A stretch of 64,000 nucleotides of DNA from Argonema antarcticum A004/B2 (GTDB lineage: Bacteria > Cyanobacteriota > Cyanobacteriia > Cyanobacteriales > Aerosakkonemataceae). This document shows, one piece after another, positions 1 through 9,163 of the stretch. The stretch covers positions 1-64,000 of the forward strand of contig NZ_JAIQZN010000014.1 in assembly GCF_023333585.1 (NCBI RefSeq), read 5' to 3'. Every line of letters begins with the position of its first letter. The first letter of the stretch is position 1. A program made the position numbers and the translations under genes. Under the pieces are notes generated by a model. That model was not told where the DNA came from and searched no databases. It saw nothing but the letters and a program-made list of their open reading frames with translations.

Positions 1-450
1 CGCCGATTTATTAAGTTAATTTATCAGCGCTCTATTTAATATCTTGATTCATTTATCTAACGCCAATCTATCTGCATCTCCTGCTTATTGCTGCTTGTTG
101 AGAATAGGTTTTTATGCCGTTTTTGATGATTCATCGCGGCTTGAATCTCTTTTTTGATTGTTGATGTCTCTTTTTATGCCAGCTTTGCTTTTTTATCTCC
201 GTAATTTCCGATTGTGACAGTTGTGGGTGCGGAATGTGGGTTATAGGCTAATTTAGAGATAATTTACGATTAGAATTAACACAATCTTGCAAATAAAGAT
301 TAATTAATTCCTGAGAAGATATACCTTCTTCTTGAGCCACAAGTAGTACATTTAAATTGTCGCCGATTTACGGAAAGCCAAACTGACCGGTTACTAATCG
401 GTAAGTCTCTTACTCTTTTGCTCTCTTGCCAGGGAAAACTCCCTGAAAAA
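1..450. other. Intergenic region without a supported gene
   Basis: I see no convincing gene here. On the minus strand a short open stretch near 258-372 reads as a plausible protein tail (a helical segment ending near residues KLSLN) but has no start region or recognisable family, so it may be the remnant of a gene. The decamer CGCCGATTTA occurs at 1-10 and again at 361-370 in the same orientation. Confidence 0.4.
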
Positions 451-452
451 AA

Positions 453-481
453 GACAGGAAAGTTTTTATAGCTTTCCTGTC
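453..481 (-). terminator. Rho-independent terminator of ssb
   Basis: A perfect 10-bp inverted repeat (GACAGGAAAG / CTTTCCTGTC, 453-462 and 472-481) with a 9-nt loop lies 20 nt past the ssb stop. Read on the minus strand the stem is followed directly by a run of T, the classical intrinsic terminator layout. Confidence 0.75.
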
Positions 482-500
482 ATTGCCCACCCTACATCAA

Positions 501-1082
501 CTAAAAGGGAATATCATCGACATCCGGCTGATTTCCAGACATGGGTTGATTCTGATATGGCGTTGTCTTCACCTTCGGCATTACTTCTTGATATTCTTCC
601 TCGTCATCTACTGGCGAAATAGTAGCGACGTTGGTGGTACTGTTAGAAACCGGCGAAACATTTGCTGTCGCAACGGGTGAACGATAAGACTCGGAAGCTA
701 CAGAATTAGCGGTATTTCTACCAGGAGTTGATGCTTGGGAGACAGCTTTTTGGCTGGTTGCAGCAGGTTGAAAATTATCTCCAAGGTAATGAATTCTTTG
801 TGCGGTTAATTCAGCACGTTTATCTTTGAAGCCTTCGGGTTTGCGTTCTACAGTGATCATACTCAGACGACCTTCAATTACGACCTGCGTGCCTTTGTGA
901 CAGCGATCGTGGATTTCCTGAGCCAGATTCCTCCATCCTACTACTTTGAGAGTATTGGGTGGATCTTCTTCTCGTTGGGCTGGAAACTGCACGAGCATTT
1001 CAGCGACAGGTATTTGCTCATCCGAGGTATAGCGCAGTTGCGGGTCTTGAATCACTTCTGCCATCACAATGAAGGTATTCAT
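501..1082 (-). CDS. ssb: Single-stranded DNA-binding protein
   Basis: This protein would coat single-stranded DNA during replication, recombination and repair, and recruit partner enzymes through its acidic tail. It is 193 residues. An OB-fold occupies about residues 1-105, starting MNTFIVMAEV and containing the segments VVGWRNLAQ and GTQVVIEGRL. A Ser/Thr/Gln/Asn-rich linker follows, and the C-terminus ends DVDDIPF, the acidic, hydrophobic-tipped tail through which bacterial SSBs bind partners. The OB part diverges from E. coli SSB but resembles the cyanobacterial form. The gene is monocistronic with a good terminator downstream. No second start competes. Confidence 0.9.
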   Translation of the reverse strand: MNTFIVMAEVIQDPQLRYTSDEQIPVAEMLVQFPAQREEDPPNTLKVVGWRNLAQEIHDRCHKGTQVVIEGRLSMITVERKPEGFKDKRAELTAQRIHYLGDNFQPAATSQKAVSQASTPGRNTANSVASESYRSPVATANVSPVSNSTTNVATISPVDDEEEYQEVMPKVKTTPYQNQPMSGNQPDVDDIPF

Positions 1083-1181
1083 AAATAGTTGTTGAGTTTT
1101 GCGAGTAGAGGTTTGAGTTATAGAGATCTAACTTGAAGGTTTCAAGCTTTCTCACTATTTCTATTTTACGCTAATTGCGCT

Positions 1182-1204
1182 ATTAGTCATTAGTCATTAG
1201 TAGT
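1182..1204. repeat. TAGTCAT heptamer repeat
   Basis: About three tandem copies of the heptamer TAGTCAT lie between ssb and the sugar-nucleotide gene. Degenerate inverted copies (ATGACTGATGACCGATGAC) follow at about 1230-1252. The same unit recurs at 15.9, 16.4 and 25.2 kb. Confidence 0.7.
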
Positions 1205-1261
1205 TTTTCTGAACTGAGTATTTTGTTACCAATGACTGATGACCGATGACCAAGCTTAAAA

Positions 1262-3802
1262 CTATTTAATTTCTTCCACGCCCTGTTCTTGGTCAACAAA
1301 GTTTTGGACACGGGCGCGGTATTCCCTCAAAGTTTCATCCACCCATTCGCGATCGCTACTGTTGGCGAAAATATGTACCAACGGTTCTCCCGCATCGGGT
1401 AAAATTAACACCCAACTGTCATTGAATCGATTGCAAATCTTTACGCCATCAATTAACTCTAAGCTATCAGCTGGATGGGTTTCTACCAAATGGCGCATCA
1501 AAGCTCCTTTCACTGTCCAAGGGCAACGAACTGAGCAGGTTTTGTGTGCGACGCGGGGTATGGATTCGCGAATGGAGGCGAGATTTCGCTCTTGGATAGT
1601 TAGCATTTCAATGAGTTTTGCAATGCAGAACATGGCATCAAATCCCGGATTCAATTGTGGGAAAATGAAACCCATTTCTCCAGAGCCGCCCAGCACCACA
1701 TTAGGATGACTCTGACTCGCTTCCATTAAAGCGCTGGGATTGGCTTTGGTGCGAATAACTCTGCCATCGTGGCGACGAGCAATTTGTTCAACAGCGCTGG
1801 AGGCATGAACGGGCACCACCACTGCGCTTCTGGGGTTAGCCGTAAGCATCATATCCACCATCAAAGCGGTTAACATTTCGCCCCGAATTGGCATCCCAGC
1901 TTCATCTACCAAAATCATTTGTTCTCCGTTTGCAGATACCTGGACGCCAAAGGTAGCTTTGAGTGCTTCCACAACATGACCGAGTTGATGCAGCAAAGCT
2001 TCTCGTTCTGTTGTAGATACTCCTGTTTGATTGAGGCTGGCATTTAGGACTACGGCATCGCAACCAAACTTAGCTAATAGTTGGGGCAGCACAGCTCCTG
2101 AGACGGCATAAACATAGTCAATTACCACTTTGGAATTGCTATAGCGAATGGCTTCTATGTTGAGATGTTTCTCAAAGCTGGTGCTGTAAATATCCATGAC
2201 TTGGCTGGGATAAGCCATATTGCCAATTTCGTCAATTTGGGCTCGCCGCAAGTCTTCTTTGAAATAAGCTCCCTCAATTTTTTTCTCTTGTGCTTTAGAG
2301 ATATTGATGCCTTTGAAATCCAAAAATTCTATCAAAATATGATCGGCTCGGTCTGGATGTATCCGTATATGAATGCCACCGGCAACTGAGATGGTAGGAA
2401 TAACTATGCGGGCAATGGGAATTGATGTTGCTTCTAGGTTCTTAATATTGATTCCCACTGACATCATACCGGCAATTAAGGAACGGGAAACCATGCGGGA
2501 GATGCTCCGCTGGTCGCGGGAGACGGCGACTTGGGAACCGGGTTTTAAGGTGGAGCCGTAAGCTGCGCCCAATTTGACTGCAAATTCGGGGGTGATATCG
2601 ATGTTAGCCAATCCAGAGACGCCCCGCTGGCCGAACAAATTGCGGTGGGCGGTTTGACCCCAAATTAAGTTGATGTTTAAGGTTGCACCGGATTCAATTT
2701 GTTTGCTGGGCCAAACGCGGACGCCAGGGCCGATCTGGCTTTCTTCTCCTACGGTGGAGAGGGAACCGACGACGGCTGCTTCCAGGACGTGGGCGCGGCG
2801 GTCTACTCTGGTGCCTCTGCCGATCGTGCAGGCGCTTAGATGTGCTTCTTCGCCTATAATGGCTCCATTCCAGATGATTGGGCGTTTGAGGTTGGCGTCA
2901 GCGCCAACGGTAACGTTGTCGCCAATGATGGTTCCGGCTTCGATTTGCACTCGCGGCCCAATGCGGCAGTTGTGGCCGATCATGGCGGGGGCTTCGATTT
3001 GGGCGGTGGGGTCGATGACAGTATTTTGGCCGATCCAAATTTGGTTATTTCTGGCTCCACCAGACCTTTCTTCGTAGGGAAAGTCGAGTTTTACTTTGCG
3101 GTAGAGGCCATCATATTGGGCTTCGCGATAAGCGTCGAGATGACCGACATCGCACCAGTAGCCCTCGGCAATGTAGCCATACATGGGTATCTCTTTGTCT
3201 AGCAGCAGGGGAAAAAGGTCTTTGGAAAAGTCGCTTTCTTGTCCTGCTGGCAGATAATCTAGGACTTCTGGTTCCAAGATATAAATGCCGGTGTTGACGG
3301 TATCGGAGAAAATTTCGCTGGTGGAGGGTTTTTCTAAAAAGCGGCTGATACGGTGTTCTTCATCGGTGATGACGACGCCAAATTCGATCGGATTGGGAAC
3401 GCGGGTCAAAATTATCGTGGCTTTTGACTGTCGCCGCTTGTGAAAATGTATGGCGGCGCTGAGGTCGAAGTCGGTGATACTGTCGCCGCTAATAACTAAA
3501 AAGGTTCTATCTAAGAGTTCGGCAATATTTTTGACGCAGCCTGCTGTACCCAAGGGCTGGTCTTCTTCGACCGCATAGGTCATCTGCACGCCAAAGTCAC
3601 TGCCGTCGTGGAAGTAGTCGCGAATGGCGTCAGGTAAGTAGTGCAGAGTGGCAATCACTTCTTTGATATGATGCCGTTTGAGTAAATTGATTATATGTTC
3701 TGCGATCGGTCGATTCAGGATCGGCACCATTGGTTTTGGGAGATCGCAAGTCAGCGGTCTTAGCCTAGTTCCAGATCCGCCAGCCATCAGCACTGCCCGC
3801 AT
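1262..3802 (-). CDS. Mannose-1-phosphate guanylyltransferase / phosphomannomutase-like fusion
   Basis: The likely role is synthesis of GDP-mannose (or a related sugar nucleotide) for polysaccharide and O-antigen precursors. Residues 1-235 are a nucleotidyltransferase domain with the signature GGSGTRLRP at 8-16, K23 in LPKPM, and FLEKPS. Residues about 250-370 are a left-handed beta-helix of hexapeptide repeats (IGHNCRIGP type). Residues about 385-846 have the fold order of a phosphohexomutase. The mutase part looks inactive: the phosphoserine loop (normally TASHNP) reads [13 protein letters not shown], and the metal loop (normally DGDGDR) reads VDEAGMPI. Length 846 fits the cyanobacterial fusion family. 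gmd at 16.5 kb would use GDP-mannose. Substrate specificity is inferred. Confidence 0.8.
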   Translation of the reverse strand: MRAVLMAGGSGTRLRPLTCDLPKPMVPILNRPIAEHIINLLKRHHIKEVIATLHYLPDAIRDYFHDGSDFGVQMTYAVEEDQPLGTAGCVKNIAELLDRTFLVISGDSITDFDLSAAIHFHKRRQSKATIILTRVPNPIEFGVVITDEEHRISRFLEKPSTSEIFSDTVNTGIYILEPEVLDYLPAGQESDFSKDLFPLLLDKEIPMYGYIAEGYWCDVGHLDAYREAQYDGLYRKVKLDFPYEERSGGARNNQIWIGQNTVIDPTAQIEAPAMIGHNCRIGPRVQIEAGTIIGDNVTVGADANLKRPIIWNGAIIGEEAHLSACTIGRGTRVDRRAHVLEAAVVGSLSTVGEESQIGPGVRVWPSKQIESGATLNINLIWGQTAHRNLFGQRGVSGLANIDITPEFAVKLGAAYGSTLKPGSQVAVSRDQRSISRMVSRSLIAGMMSVGINIKNLEATSIPIARIVIPTISVAGGIHIRIHPDRADHILIEFLDFKGINISKAQEKKIEGAYFKEDLRRAQIDEIGNMAYPSQVMDIYSTSFEKHLNIEAIRYSNSKVVIDYVYAVSGAVLPQLLAKFGCDAVVLNASLNQTGVSTTEREALLHQLGHVVEALKATFGVQVSANGEQMILVDEAGMPIRGEMLTALMVDMMLTANPRSAVVVPVHASSAVEQIARRHDGRVIRTKANPSALMEASQSHPNVVLGGSGEMGFIFPQLNPGFDAMFCIAKLIEMLTIQERNLASIRESIPRVAHKTCSVRCPWTVKGALMRHLVETHPADSLELIDGVKICNRFNDSWVLILPDAGEPLVHIFANSSDREWVDETLREYRARVQNFVDQEQGVEEIK

Positions 3803-3957
3803 AATTACTCCTGTTTGCTCTCTTTTAGGGTCGTCACGAATTCTTGGCGTTCGGCTTCTCTCGTGGTCGCAGCGATCGTAAAAATACCTGTTCTGGCGTC
3901 TGTATAATTGCTGCTATCCCTCCTTAATCTTAAAGATTCGATCGCGACTAGGGACTG

Positions 3958-3986
3958 GAAAAGTCAAAAGTCAAAAGTCAAAAGTC
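3958..3986. repeat. AAAGTCA heptamer repeat
   Basis: About four tandem copies of the heptamer AAAGTCA lie in the 254-bp spacer upstream of the small membrane protein gene. The spacer otherwise shows two HIP1-like CGATCG sites and no gene. Confidence 0.75.
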
Positions 3987-4056
3987 CTAAGCAAGACAAG
4001 AACTGCCTGAGCGCCCATAATTGAAATTAAGTGGGTATCCGCTGGAAGGAGATTTT

Positions 4057-4245
4057 ATGGTTAAGTTAGTTGTCATAGCATTGCTGGTGGGTTATGTAGG
4101 GGGCGTCTGGAAGTTCTGGACTGGGTTTGAGAGGACGAATTTCAACCGCAGTTTGCCTACTCGACTTTCGATGTCGGTGTTGTGGCCTGTTTTGCTGGTT
4201 AATAGGTCGTTTCGTAAGAACTTTACTAAGGCTCTCAAGGGTTAA
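4057..4245 (+). CDS. Small single-pass membrane protein, function unknown
   Basis: The protein has 62 residues. The start at 4057 is chosen over an upstream TTG at 4021 because AAGGAG ends 5 nt before this ATG. Residues 1-18 form a hydrophobic segment (VKLVVIALLVGYVGGVW), and a second weaker one (LSMSVLWPVLLV) lies near residues 37-48. Between them is a charged stretch, and the C-terminus is basic (RSFRKNFTKALKG). I do not recognise a named family; the pattern fits small conserved cyanobacterial membrane proteins. It sits 23 nt upstream of cobK on the same strand, so co-transcription is likely. Confidence 0.65.
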   Translation: MVKLVVIALLVGYVGGVWKFWTGFERTNFNRSLPTRLSMSVLWPVLLVNRSFRKNFTKALKG

Positions 4246-4268
4246 CATTTTATTGGTAGAGTGGGCTG

Positions 4269-5111
4269 TTGCAGTACCAAGCCGAATCTAGTGGGCGATT
4301 GTGGCTGATCGGTGGAACGACCGAAAGTGTACAACTGGCGGCTGCTCTAGCGCAAGCCCAGCTGCCTTGTACGATTTCTGTGGCTACGGAAACCGCGCGA
4401 TCGCTCTATCCCGATGTGCCTCTGTTGCGTGTCTGGGTGGGGCGTATGGACGCGGCTCAAATTGGGCGATTTTTGCAAGCACAGAAAATTGTGGCGGTTC
4501 TGGACGCTTCTCACCCTTATGCAGTGGAGATTTCTCAGAATGCGATCGCTGCTTCTACCCAATTGCAAATTCCTTACTTGCGCTACGAACGTCCGCGCCT
4601 GGAGCGGGGGAGCGGGGAAGCGGGGGCCATAGGAGATTTATCAATCCAAAATCCAAAATCCAAAATCCAAAATCCAAAAATTATTCACTTAGATAGTTTT
4701 GCTACTCTTGTGGCTGGGGAATATCTGGAAGGACAGCGAGTGCTGTTGACTGTGGGATATAAAGCTTTGCCTCTGTTTCGTCCTTGGCAAGAGCGATCGA
4801 CTTTATTTGCTAGGGTTTTACCTGCTAGTATTTCGATCGAAGCAGCAATAACCGCTGGGTTTACACCAGAGCGATTGTTTGCTATGCGTCCGCCCATTTC
4901 TGCCGATTTGGAAAACGCTTTATGGCGTCACTGGCAAATTTCGATGGTAGTAACTAAAGCTTCTGGTGCTAGTGGTGGCGAGGATATTAAGCGAACATTG
5001 GCAGATGAATTAGGAGTATCTTTGGTGGTAATCGAGCCGCCACTGGTTGAGTATCCGAAAGTTACTAGCGATTTGTCAGAAGCGATCGAGTTTTGTCTTA
5101 AATATAGTTGA
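4269..5111 (+). CDS. cobK: Precorrin-6A reductase
   Basis: The enzyme reduces precorrin-6A to dihydro-precorrin-6 in corrin-ring synthesis on the way to B12. The N-terminus has the nucleotide-binding start LWLIGGTTES, followed by DASHPYA near residue 80, LLTVGYKAL, and VVTKASGASGG near the C-terminus, all typical of CobK/CbiJ. The start is a TTG at 4269; no better in-frame ATG or GTG lies nearby. Residues 111-137 are odd: GA-rich DNA and five tandem AATCCAA-type heptamers add about 27 residues (LERGSGEAGA... then IQNPKSKIQNPK) between RYERPR and IIHLDSF while keeping the frame. The insert lies between conserved blocks, so the enzyme may still work. It converges on the Uma2 gene with 3 nt between stops. 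Confidence 0.85.
   Translation: MQYQAESSGRLWLIGGTTESVQLAAALAQAQLPCTISVATETARSLYPDVPLLRVWVGRMDAAQIGRFLQAQKIVAVLDASHPYAVEISQNAIAASTQLQIPYLRYERPRLERGSGEAGAIGDLSIQNPKSKIQNPKIIHLDSFATLVAGEYLEGQRVLLTVGYKALPLFRPWQERSTLFARVLPASISIEAAITAGFTPERLFAMRPPISADLENALWRHWQISMVVTKASGASGGEDIKRTLADELGVSLVVIEPPLVEYPKVTSDLSEAIEFCLKYS
4599..4679 (+). repeat. In-frame repeat insertion inside cobK
   Basis: GA-rich sequence (about 4599-4637) followed by tandem AATCCAA heptamers (4643-4680) lies inside the cobK reading frame. The same heptamer array is intergenic at 11431-11471. Twenty-seven codons are added without a stop. Confidence 0.75.
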
Positions 5112-5114
5112 AGG

Positions 5115-5678
5115 TCAGCTTAAAGGTCGCAACATTTCCCCAACAGTAATGATAACATTAGGAAACGCCAAAAGCGAAACACTCCCACTATCTGATAAAA
5201 TCAACTCACTTTGATAACCATTCTGACTCGGTTCTCGAAATATATGCAGTTGCCGATTATTAACATCCAATACCCAATAATCCGCAATCCCAGACCTCGC
5301 GTAAATACCTGCTTTGAATTCGAGATCTCGACTGAGAGTTGTATCTGCAACCTCAATAATTAGATAAACTTCTGAAGGAGTTGGATGGTGGTCTTCATAA
5401 TACATCCGATCTGGAATAACAAGCGCAATATCTGGTTCTGGTTCAGAGTAATCATCTAACTGAACTGGTTCTTGCACTCGCACTAAAGCCTGATTTTCTA
5501 AACGGCTTTCCAGTAGTTTTTCTGTGCGCGTAGTCGCTGCACTATGAGCTGTTCCTTTTGCTAGCATCTTGATTATCTGTCCTGCTAGTAACTCAACTCT
5601 TTCATCTGCGTTAAGAATACCAGCTTCAGCCATAAAATGATATTCTTTAGCTGTGAAAAGGCGAACATCTAAAAGCAT
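5115..5678 (-). CDS. Uma2/DUF820 family putative endonuclease
   Basis: This 187-residue protein has the Uma2 (DUF820) layout: an N-terminal FTAKEYHFMAEAGILNADERVELLAGQI block, then EPEPDIALV, then VYLIIEVADTTLSRDLEFKAGIYARSGIADYWVLDV. The family adopts a restriction-endonuclease-like PD-(D/E)XK fold; D in EPEPD, E in IIEVAD and K in EFKAGIYA are the expected metal and catalytic residues. Cyanobacteria carry many copies with no settled function. It is one of four in this window (also at 25.3, 41.4 and 46.8 kb). It stands alone, convergent with cobK. Confidence 0.85.
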   Translation of the reverse strand: MLLDVRLFTAKEYHFMAEAGILNADERVELLAGQIIKMLAKGTAHSAATTRTEKLLESRLENQALVRVQEPVQLDDYSEPEPDIALVIPDRMYYEDHHPTPSEVYLIIEVADTTLSRDLEFKAGIYARSGIADYWVLDVNNRQLHIFREPSQNGYQSELILSDSGSVSLLAFPNVIITVGEMLRPLS

Positions 5679-5771
5679 CGTTGTCTCCTTGATTTCAAGT
5701 TTGAGATTTAAGATTGCAGATGAAAAAGTTATTTTTATCTTTTATTTTAAATCTTCCAATCTGCAATTATT

Positions 5772-6575
5772 CTAGTTAACATTTTGATTCATAAACCACT
5801 GCATCAAACCTGGAAATAACCGATAAGCTTCTGTTGCCAAAAATGTTTGCCCAACCACGACTTCAGACCGTTTATTCTGAACGGCATCCCAAATCGCATT
5901 GGCAATATCTTCTGGTTTACTCACCCAAGATGATTCAAGCAACTTACTCATCTGCTGACGACGCGCCTCAGTTTCCGATTCATCCCCACCGCCAAACATA
6001 GCGCGTTCCATAAAATTACTGTTAATCACTCCAGGATGAACCGCACAGACTTGGATACCTTTAGGAAATAATTCCAAACGCAAAGATTCAGTTAACCCAG
6101 TAACTGCATATTTACTAGCACAATAGGCGGTCATGTTTAGCAGCGGCATTTTTCCACCAAAAGAACCGACATTGACAATAGTTCCAGTATTTCGCTCTAA
6201 GAAATGGGGTAAAATAGCTTGAATGGTGTACACATATCCCCAGAAATTTGTATCTATAATTTTCTGCCAATCACTCAGAGAAGTTTTCTCCATTGGCGCA
6301 GTCAGACAAATGCCTGCGTTGTTAATCAAAATATCGATATTTCCGAAAGTTTGCAGCGCTTTATTTACCAGGTGTTGTACTTGCTGAAAATCTCCCATAT
6401 CGGTTGAAATAGCCAAAGCAGAACGACCGAGGGTTTGGATTTCCTGCGCTACAGCTTCTAATCTATCTGGTTGACGCGCTGCTAGAACAACATCGTAACC
6501 ATTACGCGCAAATAAGAGTGCTGTTGCTTTGCCACTTCCTTGAGAAGCACCAGTGATCAGAACGGTTGAAACCAT
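5772..6575 (-). CDS. Short-chain dehydrogenase/reductase (SDR)
   Basis: A classical SDR of 267 residues. The Rossmann motif TGASQGSGKA is at residues 8-17, NNAG follows beta-4, and the catalytic Ser and YxxxK are seen in GSFGGK and YCASK. The substrate cannot be told from sequence. TGxxxGxG followed by a basic residue in beta-2 (AARQPDR) suggests NADP(H). The start ATG at 6575 begins directly with the Rossmann strand. Sixteen bases upstream lies one copy of a dispersed 140-bp intergenic repeat. It has no obvious partner gene. Confidence 0.85.
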   Translation of the reverse strand: MVSTVLITGASQGSGKATALLFARNGYDVVLAARQPDRLEAVAQEIQTLGRSALAISTDMGDFQQVQHLVNKALQTFGNIDILINNAGICLTAPMEKTSLSDWQKIIDTNFWGYVYTIQAILPHFLERNTGTIVNVGSFGGKMPLLNMTAYCASKYAVTGLTESLRLELFPKGIQVCAVHPGVINSNFMERAMFGGGDESETEARRQQMSKLLESSWVSKPEDIANAIWDAVQNKRSEVVVGQTFLATEAYRLFPGLMQWFMNQNVN

Positions 6576-6591
6576 AATATCATGTCCTTAC

Positions 6592-6728
6592 GCATCGGTT
6601 ACCTAAAAAATTCGTATTCTTAATTCTTATCTGTGTTCATCTGTGTTCATCTCTCTTCATCTGTGGTAAAAAATTAACCACCGATGACAACAGACAACTT
6701 GACGATATCACTCTTATGCTAACAATAC
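6592..6728 (+). repeat. Dispersed intergenic element, copy 1
   Basis: About 137 bp starting GCATCGGTTACCTAAAAAAT, with ATCTGTGTTCATCTGTG in the middle and GACGATATCAC near the end. It matches the reverse complement of 19489-19607 and the forward sequence of 55513-55649 across nearly its whole length, with scattered substitutions. It has no coding potential. Confidence 0.75.
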
Positions 6729-6828
6729 AACCAAACACAATATAATTTGCGATTTAAAAATTTTTATCCACAGATTAACACAGATAATTTTAATTTTATT
6801 TCACTGTGATGATTGTTTGGATGGAATA

Positions 6829-8496
6829 TTAGTATGCTAACGCAATTCCATCAGCGCGTGGTTCGGAAGCTGCAAAGAAAACTTTCCCTTGCCGAAAAAT
6901 AATCTGACCTTTACCAAATAATCCCACATCTTTACTGACTCGAATTTCATGTCCTCTTTCGGTAAGTTCTTGTGCTATATTATGAGAAACTGCCTCCTCT
7001 AAAAGTACTCTTTTTCCAGATACAAAATGCCATCTGGGAGCATCTAAAGCTGCTTGGGGATTCATCCCATAATCTAGCATATTTACTATTACTTGTAGAT
7101 GTCCTTGGGGTTGCATTGACCCTCCCATGACGCCAAATGGCCCTAACGGTTTGCCATCTTTGGTGAGAAATCCAGGGATAATCGTATGAAAAGGACGTTT
7201 TCCCCCTGCTATTTGGTTGGGATGTCCTTCTTCTAAGGTGAAACCCACGCCTCGATTATGAAGTGCAATTCCAGTGTTGGGAACGAGTATTCCACTACCA
7301 AAACCCATATAGTTGGATTGAATAAAAGAAACCATCAATTCGCCATCTGCTGCTGCTAGATAGACGGTTCCACCTTTGGGTATACCATGTTCGGCAAGAG
7401 GAATAACATTTTCGGTAATTAGATTTCTACGTTCGGCTGCATAATCTTTATTTAAAAGATGTTCAACTGGCATTTCCATAAAGCGGGAGTCGGCAATATA
7501 ACGATGGGTGTCGGCAAATGCCAGTTTCATCGCTTCGATTTGCAGATGATAGCTTTCGATTGATTCGCGCTTATATTTGGCAATATCAAAACCTTCTAAT
7601 ATATTGAGAGCTATTAAAGCGGCTATGCCTTGTCCGTTGGGGGGAATTTCCCAAACTGTTAAACCGCGATAATCTGTGCAAATTGGCTCTACCCATTCTG
7701 GTTGATGTGTGGTAAAATCATCTATGGTTAGGAAACCACCAGTATCGGCAGCGAAGTTAGCAATTTGTTGGGCGATTTCTCCTTGATAAAAAGTTTCGCC
7801 GCCAGTGGATGCGATCGCTCTCAGCGTCCTTCCATGCAGCTCGCTCCGCCAAACTTCCCCCGCTTCTGGGGCGCGGTTTCCAGGGAAAAATACCTCTTTA
7901 AAAGGCTGAAACTCAGTCCGAGTGAGAGGTAAATATATTCTTTCGGCTCTTTTCCAAGCTTGTGCCGTTACTGGCGATACGGGGAAACCTTCCTGGGCAT
8001 ATCTAATTGCTGGTGCAAATAATTGCTCAAAAGGTAACTTTCCCCAACGTTCCCACAACTTTCGCCAAGCGGAAACTGCACCGGGAACAGTTACTGGTAA
8101 CCATCCGGTTTCAGGCACATTATTCATCCCAGTAAATGCTTCCACGGGAAGAGATTGGGGGCTTTTTCCAGAAGCATTTAAACCGTGCAATTTTTCATCC
8201 CAAACTAAGGCAAAAGCGTCGCCACCAATGCCGTTGGAGGTGGGTTCAACTACGGTAAGTGCGATCGCCATTGCTACCGCCGCATCTACCGCATTTCCCC
8301 CAGACATGAGCATTTCCATCCCCGCCAAAGTAGCTAGGGGTTGACTTGTCGCCACTGCACCCCGCTGTCCCATCATCACCCGCCGTCCTGAAGGATAGGG
8401 GTAGTCCAGAAGAGATGAGGGGAAGAGGGGGTAGTTGCTTTCCTGATTACTTTCCACTATAATAGAAGGCAATTTCTTTCTCTTTAAGAGGGGCAA
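6829..8496 (-). CDS. Gamma-glutamyltransferase family protein
   Basis: This Ntn-hydrolase would cleave gamma-glutamyl compounds such as glutathione, or acylated amines. The precursor self-cleaves at T377 in GGTVYLAAADGE, giving a large subunit (about residues 42-376) and a small subunit (377-555). The N-terminal RGAVATSQPLA, GGNAVDAA and GGDAFALV motifs, and the C-terminal VMGGSMQPQGHLQ and NPQAALDAPRW, place it in the YwrD-like branch. No signal peptide is seen, so it is probably cytoplasmic. The ATG at 8496 overlaps the upstream gene by 50 nt; a GTG at 8457 is an alternative start that shortens the overlap. The upstream small gene is on the same strand and probably in the same transcript. 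Confidence 0.85.
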   Translation of the reverse strand: MPLLKRKKLPSIIVESNQESNYPLFPSSLLDYPYPSGRRVMMGQRGAVATSQPLATLAGMEMLMSGGNAVDAAVAMAIALTVVEPTSNGIGGDAFALVWDEKLHGLNASGKSPQSLPVEAFTGMNNVPETGWLPVTVPGAVSAWRKLWERWGKLPFEQLFAPAIRYAQEGFPVSPVTAQAWKRAERIYLPLTRTEFQPFKEVFFPGNRAPEAGEVWRSELHGRTLRAIASTGGETFYQGEIAQQIANFAADTGGFLTIDDFTTHQPEWVEPICTDYRGLTVWEIPPNGQGIAALIALNILEGFDIAKYKRESIESYHLQIEAMKLAFADTHRYIADSRFMEMPVEHLLNKDYAAERRNLITENVIPLAEHGIPKGGTVYLAAADGELMVSFIQSNYMGFGSGILVPNTGIALHNRGVGFTLEEGHPNQIAGGKRPFHTIIPGFLTKDGKPLGPFGVMGGSMQPQGHLQVIVNMLDYGMNPQAALDAPRWHFVSGKRVLLEEAVSHNIAQELTERGHEIRVSKDVGLFGKGQIIFRQGKVFFAASEPRADGIALAY

Positions 8497-8752
8497 AGTC
8501 GGCGTCTATTAGCATTTGGTTGAGTTCTGCCTGGGAAATGTGCTTAGCGCCAATGCGAACAATGCGCGATCGCATCGTATTCGATACACCGCTTCTTTGC
8601 CGTCCTGCTTCTAGTCCCATCACCTTTGTGTAAAGTTCGAGTTTGGCAGGGGGAATGGGGGAACCGTCAAAGTCTAATCCTTGGGCTATAGCTAGATCGA
8701 TCGCATCAGCACCGATGCTTGTTTGAGAAGTTGATGTTGTTTCCGAGGACAT
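8447..8752 (-). CDS. Small conserved cyanobacterial protein, function unknown
   Basis: About 101 residues from the ATG at 8752; a TTG at 8764 would add MQVA. CAGG lies 7-8 nt before the ATG, favouring it. The N-terminus is Ser/Thr-rich, then IGADAIDLAIAQGLDFDGSPIPPAKLELYTKVMGLE, then a basic segment (SRIVRIGAKHISQAELNQMLIDADFAPLKEKEIAFYY). The C-terminal part looks like a compact helical unit. I recall similar small proteins as conserved in cyanobacteria (possibly DUF4090), but cannot confirm the family. The stop lies inside the 5' end of the gamma-glutamyltransferase gene. Confidence 0.65.
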   Translation of the reverse strand: MSSETTSTSQTSIGADAIDLAIAQGLDFDGSPIPPAKLELYTKVMGLEAGRQRSGVSNTMRSRIVRIGAKHISQAELNQMLIDADFAPLKEKEIAFYYSGK

Positions 8753-8764
8753 GGCAACCTGCAA

Positions 8765-9163
8765 TAAAGATCACAACTTTATTCTACCAGGATGGACAAA
8801 TATCTATTTCGGCTGATACCTGCCTTGAATGGCACAACAAAACTTAACAGTAATATATTAGTTATACAAGAGGAAATATAGTTTTTTTGATAAAAATAAC
8901 TTCGCGATCGCTTTTTGTGATGGCACCCGTAAAATACCGTAAATGGAAATATTTGTCCACAAGGTTAATATAAATCTTCCTTTTGGTGTACTCTTGTTGA
9001 TTATACTTCAGACGATCGGAGACAGTGCTTTTCCGGCCCAAACTGGAAAAGCACTCTGGCTGAAAAATAGTGACAAGAGATAAGTCTTTGTAAAAGCACT
9101 GTATCCGATTTTACAGAAGTATAGTTTCGGTATGTATTCCCAACTCAAAGAGATTTATAGATT
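8765..9163. other. Divergent intergenic region upstream of the sulfatase
   Basis: This 400-bp region separates divergent genes and should hold both promoters. It contains one HIP1 site and the 11-bp inverted repeat annotated at 9024-9055, with a third half-site-like AAAAGCACT near 9094. No coding sequence is supported. Confidence 0.5.
9024..9055. promoter_or_regulatory. Perfect inverted repeat upstream of sulfatase (operator candidate)
   Basis: AGTGCTTTTCC (9024-9034) and GGAAAAGCACT (9045-9055) are perfect reverse complements separated by 10 nt. A further AAAAGCACT follows at about 9093. There is no T-run after the stem on either strand, so it is unlikely to be a terminator. Its place 109 bp before the sulfatase start fits an operator. 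Confidence 0.4.

Noticed and set aside
2840-3202. 120-aa plus-strand ORF inside the sugar-nucleotide gene
   Set aside because: It is antisense to the hexapeptide-repeat coding region; the minus-strand frame shows clear family motifs.
9024-9055. Terminator for a gene ending upstream
   Set aside because: No gene ends here (the flanking genes are divergent) and no T-run follows the stem.
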